From Acinetobacter lwoffii (GTDB lineage Bacteria > Pseudomonadota > Gammaproteobacteria > Pseudomonadales > Moraxellaceae): 64,000 bases of DNA. Below, piece after piece: positions 1 to 8,373 of the stretch; position 1 is the first letter of the stretch, and every line of letters starts with the position of its first letter. The DNA is taken from contig NZ_CP077369.1 in NCBI RefSeq assembly GCF_019048525.1, positions 62,001 to 126,000 of the forward strand. Reading direction: 5' to 3'. The position numbers were made by a program, and so were the translations under genes. Under the pieces are notes generated by a model. It was not told the DNA's origin, did no database searches, and saw only the letters and a list, made by a program, of their open reading frames with translations.

Positions 1-1268
1 GCAAGTACCAGCGCAATGGACGCAGTCACAATACCGCCCGGTGCCTGATAAGGACGTACCAGATTCGGCCGGGACAATTTCAGTTTGATATAAGACATCA
101 TCATCAAAACATAGGAAATGGTGGCACCAAAGACCGCCATCAGAATCAGCAGATCACCTTCACCTGAAAGGGACAGCAGGAAGCCAATAATCCCCGGAAT
201 AATGATGGCCAAATAAGGTGCATGATTGCTGTTGGTTAAGGACAATTTTTTCGGTAAATAACCGGCACGTGAGAGCGCAAAAATTTGACGGGAATAGGCA
301 TAGATAATCGAGAAGAAACTGGCAATCAGACCAGCGAGACCGACAAAATTCACGAAACTTGCCATCCAGGTATTGGCACCATAGACCGCCACCAAGGCAT
401 CCACCAGCGGTGCACCGGAATTTTTCAGCGTATCTGCACCTGCTGCGCCAGGACCGAGTAACAAAATACTTAGCGCAAAGAATGCCAGAATCAGCATGGA
501 ACCAATCAGGCCACGCGGCAAGGATTTAGCTGGCTCTTTGGCCTCCTCTGCTGCCAGCGGGACACCTTCAACTGCCAGAAAAAACCAGATCGCATAAGGC
601 ACTGCTGCCTAGATGCCCAGATAGCCCAATGGCAGGAAACTGCTTGCACCCGCCGCTTCCGTACTGACCGCAATATCAAACAGGTTTGCACTATTAAAAT
701 GAGGCAACATGCCAAAGATAAACACCATCAAGGCAACCGCAGCAATTGCGGTAATCACAAACATGATCTTGAGTGCTTCACCTGCACCTTTCAGATGCAA
801 GCCCATAAAAACCAGATAGCTCACCAGATAAATGATCCAGCCGCCAATACCAAACAAGGCTTCGCAATAGGCACCAATGAAACAGGCAATTGCTGCCGGA
901 GCAATGGCATATTCAATCAGGATGGCACTCCCGGTCAGATAGCCGCCAAAGGGACCAAAAGCAGTACGAGCAAAACTGTAACCCCCACCTGCAGTCGGCA
1001 GCATGGTCGACATTTCGGACATGGCCAGACACATACACAGATACATGAATGCCACCACAATGGTCGCAATAAACATGCCTCCCCACCCCCCCTGTGCCAA
1101 ACCAAAATTCCAGCCAGCGAAGTCACCGGAAATCACATACGCGACCCCCAGACCGACGAGAAGCAGCCAACCTACGGCGCCTTTCTTGAGCTGGCGCAAG
1201 GCAAAATAATCTTCTTGTACTGCTGTTTCAGTCACACTGGTATCAATCACACTTTTTGACTCTGACAT
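1..1268 (-). pseudogene. eat: Ethanolamine/amino-acid permease (APC family), interrupted by an amber codon; 3' end outside the window
   Basis: An inner-membrane APC-superfamily transporter resembling ethanolamine permeases (Eat). The start at 1268 is preceded by a GAGG-type ribosome site. The first 219 codons encode a soluble N-terminus and several membrane helices, with the family's glycine-rich stretch LPTAGGGYSFAR. Codon 220 is TAG (609-611), and the same frame then stays open to position 1, continuing with typical permease sequence (AAVPYAIWFFLAVEGVPLAAEE). Family members have a tryptophan at this place, so a TGG to TAG change is the simplest explanation. As read, the protein stops after roughly half of its helices and should not transport. 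A sequencing error or recent mutation are both possible. Family assignment is from recalled similarity; the substrate is inferred. Confidence 0.8.
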
Positions 1269-1417
1269 AGCAACCTCGTTGTTTTTATCGTTGTTCCGTG
1301 AAGATATGCATAAGCCATACCGGTTCCGCAGGCTTTAGTGAAGACAGTTGAGACGCTGCCTTTCAGCGATGAAATGCGTTATAATTATCCACCTTCTCAT
1401 TTATACACCCGAGTTAT

Positions 1418-1840
1418 ATGGCGTATCGTCAACAAAGTGTATCGCTTGATCTTGATACTGACGTCACACATCAATGTACGCTGCACTACAGCCGTGATCA
1501 GCATCTGATTGGAATTATTGAATTTAGCAAGCCAAGCTTCCTGCTTCGCTGGCAGGATCTGGAATATTTCCGTCGTCGTACCGAAGAATTTTCCGTGATG
1601 CCTTTTCCGGACTGTGTGAATGCGATGATTATCGATATTCGAGATGTGACAGCATGGCTGGATAATGAAGTGCCGATTATTCCATGGCGTTTACTGGAAG
1701 AAGACTGTCCAGTGCGCCTGGTGGTGCCTGCAGACCGTATTGAGCACTATGCCGGATTTTTTGAACCGACCTGGCTCAGTCCCGATGTCGAAACCGCCAT
1801 TCAGGAAATCCGTGAATCAATGGATATGTTTGTGCATTAA
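1418..1840 (+). CDS. Conserved hypothetical protein, 140 aa
   Basis: A soluble, acidic 140-residue protein with no signal peptide or membrane segment. I do not recognise a named domain. It is rich in tryptophan and aromatic residues (LLRWQDLEYFRRR, VTAWLDNEVPIIPWRLLEED) and reads like a compact alpha/beta fold. A TATAAT-like -10 lies at 1380-1385, giving the gene its own promoter region after the divergent permease. A strong hairpin terminator follows at 1917-1949. Codon use matches the chromosomal neighbours, so it is probably a genuine lineage gene rather than an acquisition. Function unknown. Confidence 0.7.
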   Translation: MAYRQQSVSLDLDTDVTHQCTLHYSRDQHLIGIIEFSKPSFLLRWQDLEYFRRRTEEFSVMPFPDCVNAMIIDIRDVTAWLDNEVPIIPWRLLEEDCPVRLVVPADRIEHYAGFFEPTWLSPDVETAIQEIRESMDMFVH

Positions 1841-1916
1841 GCTTGAATCGAAAAAACCTCCGCAATGGGCAATGCTGTTTACTTAAGCATTTGAATCATT
1901 TTGGAATTCATTAGAG

Positions 1917-1949
1917 AATCCGATGTCAGGTTTGGCATCGGATTTTTTT
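1917..1949 (+). terminator. Rho-independent terminator
   Basis: A 9-bp stem (AATCCGATG at 1917 pairing with CATCGGATT at 1936-1944) is followed by a run of T. It ends the small gene at 1418-1840 and overlaps an upstream in-frame ATG (1923) of the transposase remnant, which makes that ATG an unlikely start. Confidence 0.8.
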
Positions 1950-2345
1950 ATGGTATTTCAGCAGGATATTTTAGATCTTAACAATCTGTTTAAGCTCTCG
2001 AATCTGAGTACTTTTATTCACAATATCCCCGTTGAGTGGGTCAAGTCCACACTCAGGTTGAGCAGTCCCGCGACTATTCGCAGGCGGTGCTTGCCTGCGG
2101 ATCAGGTACTTTGGCTGGTTCTTGGAATGGCGATTTTCCGTGATGTCCTCATCCATGAAGCAGCAAGAAGACTCAATATTTGCACTCAGTGGTTAGCCTC
2201 TTATGACTTGCTGACGCGCATTAGTCTAACCAATACACGTAAACATCTTGGTGCAGATTCTGTGGAGTGGCTATTTCACCAGACCGATCAGCACTGGGGA
2301 CAAGAGCATTATCCGGCTGGGCTGTCGGAACTTAGACAGGGATAG
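1950..2345 (+). pseudogene. IS4-family transposase, N-terminal remnant
   Basis: About 131 codons from ATG 1950 resemble the N-terminal domain of IS4-family transposases (the region before the DDE core), with phrases such as PADQVLWLVLGMAIFRD and the HEAARRLN segment. Full-length family members are about 400-450 residues, so the DDE catalytic domain is missing and the frame stops at 2343-2345. I see no paired terminal inverted repeats or the rest of the gene in 2346-2486. It is best read as the decayed end of an old insertion; it cannot encode an active transposase. Confidence 0.65.
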
Positions 2346-2486
2346 GTAGTTTGTTTTAGAGAGGCCTACAAGGCTTCGGAGAGTCAAAATGTTAAAAAAC
2401 CGTTATCCCTTAGATCACAATGCCGCTCCTGTTAAAGGAACCGCATTGCCTTCAAGCAGGGGGTTTTGCTCATAAATCCTTCAACC

Positions 2487-3248
2487 TTACCAGTAATTCT
2501 CGACCGCAATATTTCCTTCACCACGACGGTTCATGGTCAGGCCACGAGCTTTTAAGGCTTCTTTGGTATCATCGACCATATCCGGGTTACCACAAAGCAT
2601 GACATGCGTCGTTTCCGGATTAAACGCGATACCTGCTGCCTTTTCCAGCTCACCATTGGCAATCAAAATCGGTAAACGGTCGTGTAAAGGTGCATCGGGT
2701 TCACGGGTAATAATCGGGATAAATTTAAAACCAGTATGTCCTTCGCCAAAGGTTTCAGCGATTTCCTGAATCCGGTCTACATAAGCGAGTTCTGCCCGGG
2801 TGCGTACACTATAAACCAGATTAATTTTTTCGTATTTGCTCCAGGTTTCAAAGTCTTGCAACATGCAAATAAACGGTGCCAGCCCCGTACCGGTACCCAG
2901 TAACCATAGATCTTTAGGCAAAGGCAATTGATAACGTGCCAGAGTCAGATAACCATAAGGAATTTTTTCCAGATGCAGCTCATCCCCGACTTTGAGGTGC
3001 TGTAAATTGGAGGTAAATTTACCTTCTGGAACGACAATCGAGAAAAACTCCAGAGTTTCATCAAAAGGAGAGGACACTACCGAATAGGCACGAACCACCA
3101 GTTCATCCCCCACTTGCAAACCAATACGCGCAAACTGCCCTGCGGTAAACTTAAAATGTGCCGGGCGTGTCATCGTAAAACTAAATAATGTATTGGTCCA
3201 ACGGTGTACAGATAAAACTTTTTCTCGGGTAAATTTTTCAATTGACAT
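2487..3248 (-). CDS. fpr: Ferredoxin/flavodoxin--NADP(+) reductase
   Basis: A soluble FAD enzyme that moves electrons between NADPH and ferredoxin or flavodoxin. The 253-residue product has the FAD-binding motif RAYSVVSSP near residue 70, the NADP pyrophosphate motif GTGTGLAPF near 115, the CGNPDMV segment near 217, and the aromatic C-terminus ENYW typical of bacterial Fpr, where the final aromatic stacks on the flavin. I chose the ATG at 3248 (MSIEKF) rather than the upstream one at 3296, because family proteins start here. The gene is divergent from a LysR-type regulator 85 bp away, the same arrangement as fpr-finR in Pseudomonas, which suggests redox-stress induction. Confidence 0.92.
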   Translation of the reverse strand: MSIEKFTREKVLSVHRWTNTLFSFTMTRPAHFKFTAGQFARIGLQVGDELVVRAYSVVSSPFDETLEFFSIVVPEGKFTSNLQHLKVGDELHLEKIPYGYLTLARYQLPLPKDLWLLGTGTGLAPFICMLQDFETWSKYEKINLVYSVRTRAELAYVDRIQEIAETFGEGHTGFKFIPIITREPDAPLHDRLPILIANGELEKAAGIAFNPETTHVMLCGNPDMVDDTKEALKARGLTMNRRGEGNIAVENYW

Positions 3249-3333
3249 GATTTCAACGTGGCATGAAAGACTGTGCTCATGGTAGCATGGCAACATAATT
3301 TATTAATATTTTTTAAATGTTAAGGCTCTACTC

Positions 3334-4212
3334 ATGCGCATGACTTTACGCCAATTGGCTGTTTTTGTAGCAGTGGCACAAGAGGGTACCGTAACGAAGG
3401 CTAGCGATGCCGTCAAGCTTACACAAAGTGCGGCTAGTATGGCTTTAGCAGATCTGGAAGATGGTCTGGGTGCTCCACTATTTGACCGTCTAGGCAAACG
3501 TTTACAGCTGAATGACCTGGGGCGCTTTCTTCTCCCTCAAGCCCTGGAAATTTTAGGTCGTTGTGAATCTTTTGAACAAGTCGCTAAAGGTGAGCTTCAA
3601 AGTATCGATTTACGTTTAGGTGCAACCCTGACGATTTCAGATTACCTGATTCCTGACCTAATGGCCGATTTCTTGAAAATCAAGCCGCAAGCACATTTAC
3701 AGCTTCAAGTCGGTAATACCCGTCAAATGATTGAAGCGGTGAATCAGTTCCAGCTGGATCTTGCCTTAATTGAAGGTTCATGTCATTTGCCACAGCTCCA
3801 ATGTATCCATTGGCGTGATGATGAGCTGGCTGTGTGCTGTGCGCCAGACCACCCTCTTGCGCAATTGAACCGTGAACTAACCGCTGAAGATTTCAAATCT
3901 GTAGAATGGATTTTGCGTGAAGAAGGTTCAGGTACCCGTGAGGTGTTTGACAATGCCATCTTGAAAGATGTACCAGATGCCAATATCCGTCTAACACTCG
4001 GTCATAATGAAGCGATTTTAAAAATTGTAGCGGGCGGAATTGGTATGTCCTGCATTTCTAAACTTGCGATTGAGCCTTTACGTGAAAAAGGTCAACTGGT
4101 AATTCTGGATACACCATTCTGGTCGCTGACTCGTCCGCTGTTCATGCTGGTACATCGCCAGAAATATCAGGGTCCAGGTCTGAGAGCCTTTATGAATTTT
4201 TGTGAAAGCTAA
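3334..4212 (+). CDS. LysR-family transcriptional regulator, FinR-like
   Basis: A 292-residue LysR-type activator with an N-terminal winged helix-turn-helix (residues 3-62, TKASDAVKLTQSAASMALADLE) and a periplasmic-binding-like effector domain (about 90-292). It is divergent from fpr with a shared 85-bp promoter region. In Pseudomonas, FinR is the LysR regulator encoded next to fpr and needed for its induction by superoxide. By position and family this is the likely counterpart, though orthology is inferred. A hairpin terminator at 4221-4243 follows, shared with the convergent cold-shock-domain gene. Confidence 0.8.
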   Translation: MRMTLRQLAVFVAVAQEGTVTKASDAVKLTQSAASMALADLEDGLGAPLFDRLGKRLQLNDLGRFLLPQALEILGRCESFEQVAKGELQSIDLRLGATLTISDYLIPDLMADFLKIKPQAHLQLQVGNTRQMIEAVNQFQLDLALIEGSCHLPQLQCIHWRDDELAVCCAPDHPLAQLNRELTAEDFKSVEWILREEGSGTREVFDNAILKDVPDANIRLTLGHNEAILKIVAGGIGMSCISKLAIEPLREKGQLVILDTPFWSLTRPLFMLVHRQKYQGPGLRAFMNFCES

Positions 4213-4220
4213 AATATTAG

Positions 4221-4243
4221 AAGCACCTTCAGGTGCTTTTTTT
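4221..4243. terminator. Bidirectional terminator between convergent genes
   Basis: The stem AAGCACCT/AGGTGCTT with a TC loop and a T tract on the plus strand lies 9 bp after the LysR gene and 9 bp after the end of the convergent cold-shock-domain gene. Confidence 0.85.
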
Positions 4244-4251
4244 AGGATTCA

Positions 4252-4974
4252 TCAAAACTGACTTTCACATGGTATCCCATCGCCGTCACCATCCATTTTA
4301 GTATTTGGACAGTTACGAATGAAAAATAATGCTTCCTCATAAGAACCCATCTGACTACAGTGTTCTCGACCATCGCATTTAAATTGAGATACAGATGGCG
4401 AAGTCGTTTCTGAAGTTTTCGAATTAACTGGGTTACTTTGGCTTCTTAACTCAGCACCACGATTTTCCAGGTTCTTCCTGCCCTGCTCAGATAATCCTTG
4501 CATAGGTAGATCACCTTGCGCTGCTCGCTGTTCAGCGACAATTCGTTGCTGCTCTACCATCAGTCCTTCCAGCTTTTGCTGTTTTTGAACTTGGTAGCTT
4601 TGGTATTTGTTATAAACAAGAACAGCAAGAATCACCATAATCACCAGTCCTGATATTGTGATTATTTTTGATGTAGTTGATGATTTTTTCTTTTCATAAC
4701 GTAGAGAAGCTCTGGTTTCACTATCTCCATGTAGATCATTGTTTTGTGTAACAGGAACTTCTTGCTTAATATCCAAGCGAATAATATGGTTTGCCTTAAA
4801 CTTTCCATTATCTTCCACAATCAAAAACTTTAATTTTTCCCCCATTTTTGGCGGAATATTTTTATTGGGAAAGTCTTTGACATGGAAAAATAAATCTTTG
4901 GATTGCCCTTCGATCTGAATAAAACCAAAACCACGATCTTCGTTATAAGTTTTGATTTTCCCCTCTTGAAACAT
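4252..4974 (-). CDS. Membrane-anchored cold-shock-domain protein with C-terminal excalibur domain
   Basis: A 240-residue protein with three parts. Residues 1-70 form a cold-shock domain (GKIKTYNEDRGFGFIQIEG, DLFFHVKDFP), including the RNP1-like GFGFI and RNP2-like LFFHV aromatic motifs. Residues 103-123 are a single hydrophobic helix (ISGLVIMVILAVLVYNKY). Residues 198-240 form an excalibur-type calcium-binding domain with conserved cysteines and the DGDGDGIPCE loop. The cold-shock domain should be cytoplasmic and the excalibur domain periplasmic. This combination recurs in Acinetobacter and relatives, but its role is unknown. It is the first of three adjacent cold-shock-domain genes on this strand, each apparently transcribed separately. 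Confidence 0.8.
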   Translation of the reverse strand: MFQEGKIKTYNEDRGFGFIQIEGQSKDLFFHVKDFPNKNIPPKMGEKLKFLIVEDNGKFKANHIIRLDIKQEVPVTQNNDLHGDSETRASLRYEKKKSSTTSKIITISGLVIMVILAVLVYNKYQSYQVQKQQKLEGLMVEQQRIVAEQRAAQGDLPMQGLSEQGRKNLENRGAELRSQSNPVNSKTSETTSPSVSQFKCDGREHCSQMGSYEEALFFIRNCPNTKMDGDGDGIPCESQF

Positions 4975-5136
4975 AATTCGCTCTTATCTTTAATATTTTT
5001 TATGATTGTAATCAAAAAGAGACTGAAAATCTTTTGTAAAATTCTCTAAAGTAGAAACATAAAAACTAGAAGTGCATCTTATGGCGGAAGAATAGATCCC
5101 TAGTTAAAAGTAAAAAAATAAAATTTCTGTTTTTAT

Positions 5137-5496
5137 TTATACTTCGCCAAAAATCATAAAACCAACAGCTGATGCCAATGCCAGCCATAGGGTCGGACTA
5201 AAGAAAAGTGAATTACGTACAGGAACACCGACTGTGGGTGCCAAGGATTGCAAGGCGACGACTTCTGGCACAAATTCATCCTGCACTTTAATATCCAGAC
5301 GTACCATGTTGTCTAATTTCATGCTGCCTTGTTGGGGAATGATTCTAAATTTAAGCCGCTCTCCAATTTGTGGTTCAATTTCAGGCGAAGGTAAATCCTG
5401 TAACTCGAAACTTAAATCTTGAGCTTCTCCTATCAACTCCAAAGTACCCATACCACGTTCGGAATCGTAAGTTTTAATTTTTCCATCCCTAAACAT
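5137..5496 (-). CDS. Degenerate cold-shock-domain protein with C-terminal membrane helix
   Basis: About 119 residues from the ATG at 5496, chosen because MFRDGKIKTY aligns with the start of the paralogue at 4974 and a GAGA-type site lies upstream; an ATG at 5520 is the alternative. Residues 1-65 keep the cold-shock framework (GKIKTYDSERGMG), but the RNA-binding aromatics are lost: GFGF has become GMGT and FFHV has become LSFEL. A hydrophobic helix near the end (FFSPTLWLALASAVGFMIFG) probably anchors it in the inner membrane. It looks like a diverged copy of its neighbour that no longer binds nucleic acid in the usual way. Function unknown. Confidence 0.65.
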   Translation of the reverse strand: MFRDGKIKTYDSERGMGTLELIGEAQDLSFELQDLPSPEIEPQIGERLKFRIIPQQGSMKLDNMVRLDIKVQDEFVPEVVALQSLAPTVGVPVRNSLFFSPTLWLALASAVGFMIFGEV

Positions 5497-5624
5497 GACA
5501 CTTTTCTCTATAGACTTCATTTAATTTATATTCTAAGCCCAAGGAAATGTTCAGCATTGTTGCTGTTCGGTGGATTTTTTATGTGTTATCTGTCTCTTTA
5601 AATATGTAAGCGGTGGTGCTATAA

Positions 5625-5650
5625 AAAAAGAGGCTCGAAAGCCTCTTTTT
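5625..5650 (-). terminator. Rho-independent terminator after the small cold-shock gene
   Basis: A perfect 10-bp stem (AAAAAGAGGC/GCCTCTTTTT) with a 6-nt loop. It lies just downstream of the gene ending at 5689 and upstream of the next one. Confidence 0.85.
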
Positions 5651-5688
5651 AAATGTGATTAAAAAAGATTAAGTATGAGAATAATCCA

Positions 5689-5982
5689 TTAACCACGGAA
5701 GTTATTTAACAATGCCGATGTAATTGATTTATTGTGTGTTGCCACTTTGGTTTTTTTAGCTTTCTTTGAGTTGTCTTCGACACGTTCAATCTTAATCGCT
5801 TTGTACTTATCGCCATTTTCAACAACATTAAATTTTACGCGTTCATTACGTTTTGGCTCGCCTTCTGCCGCAGGGAAGTCTGAAATATGGAAGAATACAT
5901 CTCCCTCAGCGCAGCCAATAAAACCGAAACCTTTGGCAGGGTCATACTGTTTGATTTTGCCCTGATACAATTCATCTTTCAT
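5689..5982 (-). CDS. Cold-shock-domain protein
   Basis: A 97-residue soluble protein with a canonical cold-shock domain in residues 5-70: GKIKQYDPAKGFGFIG carries the RNP1 motif and DVFFHISDFP the RNP2 motif. A basic tail (DNSKKAKKTKVATHNK) is likely to add RNA affinity. It probably acts as an RNA chaperone. It is flanked by its own terminators (5625-5650 and the upp terminator at 6023-6051), so it is monocistronic. Of the three cold-shock-domain genes here it is the only one with all nucleic-acid-binding aromatics and no membrane helix. Confidence 0.85.
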   Translation of the reverse strand: MKDELYQGKIKQYDPAKGFGFIGCAEGDVFFHISDFPAAEGEPKRNERVKFNVVENGDKYKAIKIERVEDNSKKAKKTKVATHNKSITSALLNNFRG

Positions 5983-6022
5983 GCTATTGTCCTATCCTGA
6001 AAATGCCCTGTCTACATTATAT

Positions 6023-6051
6023 AAAAAAGAGGCTGTAGTAGCCCCTTTTTT
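6023..6051 (-). terminator. Terminator of upp
   Basis: The stem AAAAAAGAGGCT/AGCCCCTTTTTT (one mismatch) lies 16 bp after the upp stop codon, with U-tract potential on both strands. Confidence 0.8.
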
Positions 6052-6066
6052 CATCATATTCAAAAA

Positions 6067-6702
6067 TTAGTCTTTTTGAACTGAACCAAAGATTTTATCG
6101 CCAGCATCGCCAAGACCTGGAACGATATAACCATTTTCATTTAAGCCATTATCGATAGAAGCAGTAAAAATCACCACATCCGGATGCGTAGCTTCTACAC
6201 GCTTAATGCCTTCTGGTGCAGCAACCAGAACCATCACACGAATATCTTTACAGCCGCTGGCTTTCAGTACATCAATGGCAGCCACTAAAGAAGAACCAGT
6301 CGCCAACATTGGATCAATGATCATCGCGATACGGTTTTGTACGTCTGGAACCAGTTTTTTATAATAGGTACGTGCTTCCAGAGTTTCTTCATCACGCTCT
6401 AAACCAAGTACTGATACTTTTGCACTTGGAATCAGGTTCAAGAAACCGTCGAGCATACCAATACCGGCACGTAGAATTGGCACAACCGTGATTTTTTTAC
6501 CCGCAATACGGTCAACTGTAACAGCACCATTCCAGCCATCAATGTCATGTTCAACCATTGGCAGGTCTTTAGTTGCTTCATAAGTTAGAAGCATGGTCAC
6601 TTCTTGAGCTAACTCACGGAAATTCTTGGTACTGATATCTGCACGACGGAGTAAACCAAGCTTATGTCGAATGAGTGGATGACGGATTTCATGGATTGCC
6701 AC
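6067..6702 (-). CDS. upp: Uracil phosphoribosyltransferase
   Basis: Converts uracil and PRPP to UMP in pyrimidine salvage. The 211-residue cytosolic protein has the expected length. It contains the PRPP-binding loop [13 protein letters not shown] near residues 127-139 and the C-terminal uracil-binding segment ending [15 protein letters not shown]. The gene is monocistronic, with a terminator at each side. It is not linked here to a uracil permease gene, unlike in some bacteria. Confidence 0.97.
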   Translation of the reverse strand: MAIHEIRHPLIRHKLGLLRRADISTKNFRELAQEVTMLLTYEATKDLPMVEHDIDGWNGAVTVDRIAGKKITVVPILRAGIGMLDGFLNLIPSAKVSVLGLERDEETLEARTYYKKLVPDVQNRIAMIIDPMLATGSSLVAAIDVLKASGCKDIRVMVLVAAPEGIKRVEATHPDVVIFTASIDNGLNENGYIVPGLGDAGDKIFGSVQKD

Positions 6703-6770
6703 GGGAGAACACCTAAAAGGTTAAAGATAAATTTCCGCTATTATAAAGGCTTTTATTGATTTGTATAAAT

Positions 6771-6800
6771 AAAAAAGCCCCCAATCATGGAGGCTTTTTT
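6771..6800 (-). terminator. Terminator of the nuo operon
   Basis: The hairpin AAAAAAGCC...GGCTTTTTT lies 26 bp beyond the nuoN stop codon and ends the long minus-strand complex I operon. Confidence 0.85.
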
Positions 6801-6825
6801 GTAATAACGTCAATCTTTGCAGATA

Positions 6826-8370
6826 TTAGTTAAAACCACTTTGAACCAAAGTGAAAATGAACTGTTGCAATTCAGGTGACATGGCAAAGAATGCATATTT
6901 AGACACTGCAATCACCGGATCTGGGTAGACACCGATCACAAGTACCGCAAGCGCAGCAAGAAGTACCATGATACCACCGACTTTTTGACCCCAATGATTC
7001 ACCGCATCTAGACGTGGTGTTTCAGGTGGTGTCATGTAAAGCACAACCATCACACGTAGGTAGTAGTACAAACCGATACCAGAACCCAAGATAACCATCG
7101 CAGTCAGGAACCAGGCTTCGCCTGCAACCGCAGTTTTAATTACCAGGAACTTACCGATAAAGCCGGCAGTTAAAGGAATACCTGCAAGAGACAGCATCAT
7201 TACGGTTAATACAGCAGTTAATACTGGACGGCGCCAGAACAAACCACGGTATTCAGCCAGACTACCCGCTTCATCCGTATTGTTATACGGACTAGACATT
7301 AGCGTAACAACACCGAACGCACCGATCGTCGTTAATACATAGGTAATCACATAAACGTTTACACTTTCAAAAGTTGCAAAACCTTGAACTTGTAAGAAAT
7401 CCGTATTACGTGAACTTACGATGGCAACCAGCAAATAACCAAAGTGTGCAATTGAAGAGTATGCCAAGATACGTTTCAAGTTCACCTGGCGAACCGCCAG
7501 CAAGTTACCAGCAAGGATAGACAGAACCGCAATAATCGAAATGATTGTTACAAAGCTGTCTGCCAGAATTAAACCTGAAGACAACGCATAACGCACAAAC
7601 AGACCAATCATGGCTACTTTCGCAACAGTCGCAAGGAAAGTCGCGATTGGCGCTGGTGCACCAGCGTATACGTCTGGTGTCCATTTATGGAATGGTGCAA
7701 GCGATAATTTAAATGCGACCGCAAATACAATTAATGCCAGACCAATCACGACAGCCGGTTGACTGAATACAGTAAACAGTTTGCCTGGTTCCGCAACGAA
7801 ACTTAAAGTACCTGTATATGCATAAATATATGCCATACCCATGAGCAGCATTGCAGATGCAGTTGCTGAAAGCACCAGATATTTCACACCCGCTTCAAGC
7901 GATTGAGAACGTTGATGTGTATATGCCAACAAGCCGTATACAGGAATCGACATCAACTCAAGGCTGATAAAGAATGATGCATAGTGTGAGCTAGCTACCA
8001 TTAGCATGGCACCCGCAACGGATGTCAGGATCAGGATATACAGCTCTTCACGGTTATCTTTATAGGTTTCGATATACGCGTGAGATAGCGTTGCACATGC
8101 AAGTGCAGCAACCAGGATCACAAACTGGTACAGCATCGTAAATGGATCTACGATGAACAGATTCATCACGTTGGCAGGTGCAAATACGCCCGCCAACAAA
8201 ACGAAAATGATATAGAACGCAGCAAGGTTTAAACCAATCACCGTTGTGGTAGCCACTAGGTTATGGTTACGCTTGATTGCGGTCAGCAACATCACGACGA
8301 TCGCAGTTAACGACACGACCATCACAGGCGCTAGAGGCATAAGCTCAGAAAAAGACATTGTGAAGTTCAT
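6826..8370 (-). CDS. nuoN: NADH-quinone oxidoreductase subunit N
   Basis: An antiporter-like membrane subunit of respiratory complex I, working in proton translocation. The 514-residue protein has about 14 hydrophobic helices and the Mrp-type core, including the conserved KLSLAPFHKWTPDVYAGAP segment around residues 222-240 with its lysine and the discontinuous-helix proline. It is the last gene of the operon, 3 bp after nuoM and followed by a terminator. The length and the start MNFTMSFSELMPLAP fit the family. Confidence 0.96.
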   Translation of the reverse strand: MNFTMSFSELMPLAPVMVVSLTAIVVMLLTAIKRNHNLVATTTVIGLNLAAFYIIFVLLAGVFAPANVMNLFIVDPFTMLYQFVILVAALACATLSHAYIETYKDNREELYILILTSVAGAMLMVASSHYASFFISLELMSIPVYGLLAYTHQRSQSLEAGVKYLVLSATASAMLLMGMAYIYAYTGTLSFVAEPGKLFTVFSQPAVVIGLALIVFAVAFKLSLAPFHKWTPDVYAGAPAPIATFLATVAKVAMIGLFVRYALSSGLILADSFVTIISIIAVLSILAGNLLAVRQVNLKRILAYSSIAHFGYLLVAIVSSRNTDFLQVQGFATFESVNVYVITYVLTTIGAFGVVTLMSSPYNNTDEAGSLAEYRGLFWRRPVLTAVLTVMMLSLAGIPLTAGFIGKFLVIKTAVAGEAWFLTAMVILGSGIGLYYYLRVMVVLYMTPPETPRLDAVNHWGQKVGGIMVLLAALAVLVIGVYPDPVIAVSKYAFFAMSPELQQFIFTLVQSGFN

Positions 8371-8373
8371 GGC

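Noticed and set aside
699-1259. Plus-strand 186-residue frame over the permease gene
   Set aside because: Shadow of the minus-strand permease; low-complexity His/Lys/Thr composition and no family resemblance.
2418-2447. Imperfect hairpin downstream of fpr as a terminator
   Set aside because: The stem has mismatches and no T tract on the fpr strand; may be part of the old insertion sequence instead.
2420-2602. Small plus-strand gene before fpr
   Set aside because: Overlaps the fpr 3' end in antisense, has no convincing ribosome site and no recognisable protein features.
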